Assembly: GCF_034044715.1 (NCBI RefSeq)
Contig: NZ_JAXCLW010000002.1
Location: 930,001 to 994,000 of the forward strand
Direction: 5' to 3'
Length of the DNA: 64,000 bases
Source: Dongia_B soli
GTDB taxonomy: Bacteria; Pseudomonadota; Alphaproteobacteria; Dongiales; Dongiaceae
Made by a program: the position numbers and the translations under genes. This document shows positions 61,133 to 64,000 of this stretch, piece by piece (position 1 is the stretch's first letter; each line of letters opens with the position of its first letter). Below the pieces are notes generated by a model. That model saw only the letters and a list, made by a program, of their open reading frames with translations. It had not been told where the DNA came from and did no database searches.

Positions 61133-61849
61133 TCAACGCCCGGCATCGACGGCATCGGCCAATTCGAGCAGCTTGCTGAAATGGTAGTCAGGCTTCGTCA
61201 CATCCTGCGGTTCCGGCGTACCGCCGAACCCGGCCTTGCCCTGGCGCCGCTCGATCCAGCAGGTGCAATAGCCGAGTGCCTTGGCGATACCAATATCGTG
61301 GTACTGGCTTTGCGCCACATGCAGATAATCGCCGAGCTTATAACCGTGAACGCTTTGCCGGCCGCGAGCATAGGCGAAGAATTGCGGGTCCGGCTTGTTG
61401 AGGCCCACATCTTCGGCGGTGACCGTATCGTCAAAGGGATTGCCGAGGCGCTGGGCAAAATGACCAAGCGCCCAATTGTCGGAATTGGTCATCGCCACCA
61501 ATCGGAAGCGCTTCTTCAAACGCTGCAAGGCGTCGGCGGAATCCGGAAAGGCCGGCCAGGATGGAATGGAAAGCCGGAAACCTTCGGCGAGGTCGTCGCT
61601 GACGGGGAGCCCCAGCTCTTTCGCCATCCGGCGATAGGCCGGCGCCATCATCTGCGGGAAAGCTTCACCGGGTGTCAGCCGGTGTTGCTCGTCTTCCGCT
61701 GTCGCATAATGTCCGAGCAGCCGGTCGTCATCGATGTGCAGACCCGCCTGACGCGCAATGGGACGGAGGTAGTCGAGCATCCCGGTCTCGAAATCGATCA
61801 GCGTGCCGACAACATCGAAGGTGAGGATCTCGAAATCGCGCAGTGCCAT
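61133..61849 (-). CDS. Haloacid dehalogenase type II-like HAD hydrolase
   Basis: A 238-residue HAD hydrolase. Motif 1 is ILTFDVVGTLIDFETG (nucleophile Asp), motif 2 VAMTNSDNW, and motif 4 LHVAQSQYHDIGIAKALG. The pattern belongs to the L-2-haloacid-dehalogenase-type branch, though many members are phosphatases. ATG 61849 gives the normal N-terminus. It heads the operon with the dehydrogenase gene and is divergent from a LysR gene. Confidence 0.9.
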   Translation of the reverse strand: MALRDFEILTFDVVGTLIDFETGMLDYLRPIARQAGLHIDDDRLLGHYATAEDEQHRLTPGEAFPQMMAPAYRRMAKELGLPVSDDLAEGFRLSIPSWPAFPDSADALQRLKKRFRLVAMTNSDNWALGHFAQRLGNPFDDTVTAEDVGLNKPDPQFFAYARGRQSVHGYKLGDYLHVAQSQYHDIGIAKALGYCTCWIERRQGKAGFGGTPEPQDVTKPDYHFSKLLELADAVDAGR

Positions 61850-61917
61850 TAATGCCTCGCTTGGCTGACGATTGAATAGCTCGTCGTAAACCGGGATTGG
61901 ACATGACGGAACTGATA

Positions 61918-61934
61918 TGATTTCATGGAAATCA
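61918..61934. promoter_or_regulatory. Perfect palindrome, candidate LysR operator
   Basis: TGATTTC-ATG-GAAATCA, a perfect 7-bp inverted repeat with 3-nt centre, containing a T-N11-A LysR core. It lies in the short divergent region between the HAD gene (start 61849) and the LysR gene. Confidence 0.6.
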
Positions 61935-61958
61935 TCGATTTCTGTCATGTTGGGTGGA

Positions 61959-62813
61959 ATGCGTCTCGATATCGATTCCTTACGGACCTTCAAGACGGTG
62001 GTGGAACTGGGTGGCATCACCCGGGCCGCCCAGAAGCTCAATCTCACGCAATCCGCCGTCAGCCATAAACTGGCGCGGCTGGAAGAGCGCATCGGCCGGC
62101 CGTTGCTGATCAAGGGTTCAGGCGGTCTCGGCCCGACGGCAGATGGCCGGAACCTGCTCTCTTATGCCGACCGGCTGGTCAGCCTGCATGACGAGGCGGC
62201 CGAGCATTTCCGGTCTTCCGATCTCGCCGGCCAGGTCCGGCTCGGTTCCACTGAAGACGCAACCGGTAAAAAGTTCGCCGCCGTGCTGGGGCGCTTCAAG
62301 CGCCTGCATCCCCAGGTTTCGCTGAGCATCAAGGTGGGCCAGAGCCTGATGCTGCAGCACTGGCTGAAATCCGGCGAGGTCGATCTCGCCATCCTGCAGA
62401 CCTTTGAAGACGAGATGGAGGACGGCGACCAGGAATTATGGCGCGAGGATCTCTGCTGGGTACAGGGGGAAGATCATCCGATCCTGCCGGAGCAGAGCAT
62501 TCCCTTCGTCTCGTTCGACCAGAACTGCTTCTATCGGCAGGCCGCGCAACGCCGCCTTGCCGAGCAAGGGCGGTCGTTGAATGTCATCCTGGAATGCCCG
62601 AGCAGCGAAGGCGTGCGTGCCGGGGTGCGGCACGGCCTTGGCATCGCGTTGCTCGGCCGACGCAACCTGGCACCCGGTATCGTGGAGATTCATGGCGATC
62701 TCCCCCGCTTCTCACCGGTCGTGCATGTCCTGCGCGGCCGCAACGAAACGCCGAGCCGGCTGGAAAAGGGGTTGATCGAGGCGGTGGTTGCCGAAATGTG
62801 CGACATCAAATAG
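61959..62813 (+). CDS. LysR-family transcriptional regulator
   Basis: Regulator of 284 residues with HTH FKTVVELGGITRAAQKLNLT, QSAVSHKLARLEERIGRPLL (about 8-50) and effector domain from about 90. Starts at 61947 and 61959 are both possible; a longer frame from 61917 is rejected because it would cover the operator-like palindrome. It probably controls the divergent HAD-dehydrogenase operon. Confidence 0.92.
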   Translation: MRLDIDSLRTFKTVVELGGITRAAQKLNLTQSAVSHKLARLEERIGRPLLIKGSGGLGPTADGRNLLSYADRLVSLHDEAAEHFRSSDLAGQVRLGSTEDATGKKFAAVLGRFKRLHPQVSLSIKVGQSLMLQHWLKSGEVDLAILQTFEDEMEDGDQELWREDLCWVQGEDHPILPEQSIPFVSFDQNCFYRQAAQRRLAEQGRSLNVILECPSSEGVRAGVRHGLGIALLGRRNLAPGIVEIHGDLPRFSPVVHVLRGRNETPSRLEKGLIEAVVAEMCDIK

Positions 62814-62871
62814 CGCCGCATATCGTTCAAATTGTGCGCTTCGCTTTTTAAAATGTGACAGATAATCTCGA

Positions 62872-62886
62872 TTAATTCGGGCTTAA
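62872..62886. promoter_or_regulatory. CtrA-like site TTAA-N7-TTAA
   Basis: TTAATTCGGGCTTAA matches the full CtrA pattern and sits 50-60 bp upstream of the chemotaxis-receptor remnant. It may be an inherited control site brought with deletion of the receptor body, or chance. Confidence 0.3.
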
Positions 62887-62937
62887 TTTTCCTGACATAA
62901 GCTCGGCACTGCATACGCCGGTATGCAGAACAAGCAG

Positions 62938-63101
62938 TGCCCTCAGGACGTCGCCGCCAATGTTACCGGCGTCAGCGAAGCCGCCCGCGAAACCGATGCG
63001 GCCTCATCACAGAGGCTGAGCGCCGCAAGATCCTCTCCAAGCAGGCAGAAGTATTGAAGGCCGATGTCACGACCTTCCTGCGCGTATCCGCAGCGCGTGA
63101 T
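62938..63101 (+). pseudogene. C-terminal remnant of a methyl-accepting chemotaxis protein
   Basis: Read in one frame, 62938-63030 gives QDVAANVTGVSEAARETDAA and SSQRLSAARS; read in another, 63033-63101 gives KILSKQAEVLKADVTTFL then RVSAA. Joined, they match the typical MCP tail (VAxNIxGVxxAAxETGAASSQVL..ELSxQAExLxxEVxxFL). The signalling domain, membrane part and start are gone, and a frameshift separates the two parts. A 44-codon frame from ATG 62923 exists but is not a real gene. This explains most of the 295-bp gap. Confidence 0.8.
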
Positions 63102-63108
63102 GACGCGA

Positions 63109-63951
63109 TCAGGCGGTGGCCAGCTTGGCTGCCGCCTGGACTTGCGGCATGGTCTGGCTGAGGCGGCCGCCGACCCGAACCGGCTCGACGCGTTTGGCGA
63201 GACCGGTGCGATCGTCGGTTTCGACGAAGATGCCGCAAAGCGTGCCGGGGCCGGTCGCAGCGGAAAGCCGTTCGGTCGGCAGCTTCTTGGTAAAGCGGGC
63301 GATCGGCGTCGTCTTTTCCATGCCGATGACCGAGTCATAGTCGCCGCACATGCCGGCATCCGATTGGTAGGCGGATCCCTTGGGCAGGATCTGGTGGTCG
63401 GCAGTTGGCACATGGGTATGGGTGCCGACGGTCAGGCTGACCCGGCCATCGACCAGATGGCCCATCGCCATCTTCTCGCTGGTCGCTTCGCCGTGGAAGT
63501 CCAGGACGATGGCGTCGGCATTGCCGCCCAAGCGATAGGTCGAGAGCAATTCTTCGATCTGGTGGAATGGATCATCGAGCGGGTCCATGAACAGGCGCCC
63601 CATCAGATTGATGACGACGACCTTCTTACCGCGCTGGGTCTGATACTGCGCCGCCCCCTTGCCCGGCGTGCCCTCGGGAAAGTTGGCCGGACGCAGCAGC
63701 TTCGGATCGCCGGCGATAAAGGCCATCGTCTCCTTCTGATCCCAGACATGATTGCCGGTGGTGATGCAATCGACCCCAGCCTGATAGAGCTCCTGGCAAA
63801 TCTTCTGGGTAATGCCGAAGCCGCCGGCCGCGTTCTCGCCATTGGCGATGACGAAATCCAGCGCCAAGTCGCGGCGCAGCCCCGGCAGGCGCTCCACCAC
63901 CACATCTCTGCCGGCCCGGCCGACCAAATCACCACAAAACAATAAATTCAT
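63109..63951 (-). CDS. TIGR00282-family metallophosphoesterase (YmdB-like)
   Basis: A 280-residue dinuclear-metal phosphoesterase. Metal-ligand motifs are visible in order: LLFCGDLVGRAGRD, VIANGENAAGGFGI, CITTGNHVWDQKE, LDFHGEATSEKMAMGHLVDG and VGTHTHVPTADHQIL. The Bacillus YmdB relative hydrolyses cyclic nucleotides and alters biofilm gene expression; the role in alphaproteobacteria is unclear. In relatives this gene usually sits next to yebC, but here about 6.5 kb lies between. Confidence 0.95.
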   Translation of the reverse strand: MNLLFCGDLVGRAGRDVVVERLPGLRRDLALDFVIANGENAAGGFGITQKICQELYQAGVDCITTGNHVWDQKETMAFIAGDPKLLRPANFPEGTPGKGAAQYQTQRGKKVVVINLMGRLFMDPLDDPFHQIEELLSTYRLGGNADAIVLDFHGEATSEKMAMGHLVDGRVSLTVGTHTHVPTADHQILPKGSAYQSDAGMCGDYDSVIGMEKTTPIARFTKKLPTERLSAATGPGTLCGIFVETDDRTGLAKRVEPVRVGGRLSQTMPQVQAAAKLATA

Positions 63952-63970
63952 CGATCTGGTCTTTACTGCT

Positions 63971-64000
63971 CTAGCTAAACTTGAAGACGGATCGCTCGGT
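63971..64000 (-). CDS. C-terminal end of a gene cut by the window edge, probably 5-formyl-THF cyclo-ligase
   Basis: The final nine codons read TERSVFKFS and stop (TAG). A TER-V-F-type ending is common at the end of 5-formyltetrahydrofolate cyclo-ligase, and that gene often precedes the TIGR00282 gene in this group. Identification rests mostly on gene order. Confidence 0.4.
   Translation of the reverse strand, partial: TERSVFKFS

Overview
The window (about 60-62% GC) looks like the chromosome of an alphaproteobacterium, most likely a Rhodospirillales-type organism. The main evidence is the long conserved block glmM-folP-ftsH-tilS-cpoB-pal-tolBARQ-ybgC-ruvBAC-yebC, the rluD-rpoH and hisZ-purA pairs, a PAS_5-type protein and several TTG/GTG starts with alphaproteobacterial-style Shine-Dalgarno (SD) sites. 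The species is not identifiable by eye.

Layout. 0-2.7 kb: an RND efflux operon (lipoprotein adaptor plus a permease cut by the window edge). 3-5 kb: DeoR regulator and MFS transporter. 5.2-9.9 kb: a lipoprotein, then a periplasmic solute-binding protein overlapping a Cache-HAMP-GAF-HD-GYP receptor whose HD-GYP end is frameshifted. 9.9-12.7 kb: SMP-30 lactonase, VOC protein and MFS transporter. 12.9-14.8 kb: two very small membrane proteins, MgtC and a PAS protein. 14.8-19.3 kb: SulP transporter and LysR regulator, divergent from an AruI-like ThDP decarboxylase. 19.3-20.8 kb: small secreted proteins, a compositionally odd gene beside tRNA-Glu(CUC), and a pair of palindromic repeats. 20.8-24.5 kb: threonine aldolase, DUF6476-like protein, RluD and sigma-32 (RpoH). 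24.6-28.4 kb: an OmpA-type protein with reversed domain order, then a membrane protein and a large predicted pseudokinase. 28.5-32.8 kb: NCS1 permease, PurA and HisZ. 33-40.3 kb: mixed accessory metabolism (GFA protein, HAD phosphatase, PhzF, DUF1127, MocR regulator, AzlCD, LysR, quinone-oxidoreductase-like enzyme).

40.4-56.2 kb is almost all on the minus strand and holds core functions: cell-wall precursor and folate synthesis, membrane proteolysis, tRNA-Ile lysidine synthesis, the whole Tol-Pal envelope machine, Holliday-junction resolution and YebC. 56.5-62.8 kb looks like an accessory block set between yebC and the TIGR00282 phosphoesterase gene, which I expect to be close neighbours in relatives. 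It contains small unknown genes, a LysR-LrgAB unit, a LysR/HAD/dehydrogenase unit, an SDR pseudogene and the broken tail of a chemotaxis receptor. The window ends in what appears to be the last codons of a 5-formyl-THF cyclo-ligase gene.

I saw no CRISPR array, insertion sequence, phage cluster or rRNA. The points most worth checking are the pseudokinase/membrane-protein pair with a CtrA-like site, the frameshifted HD-GYP receptor, the reversed OmpA architecture, the accessory insertion with the MCP remnant, and a set of well-formed palindromes at divergent promoters.
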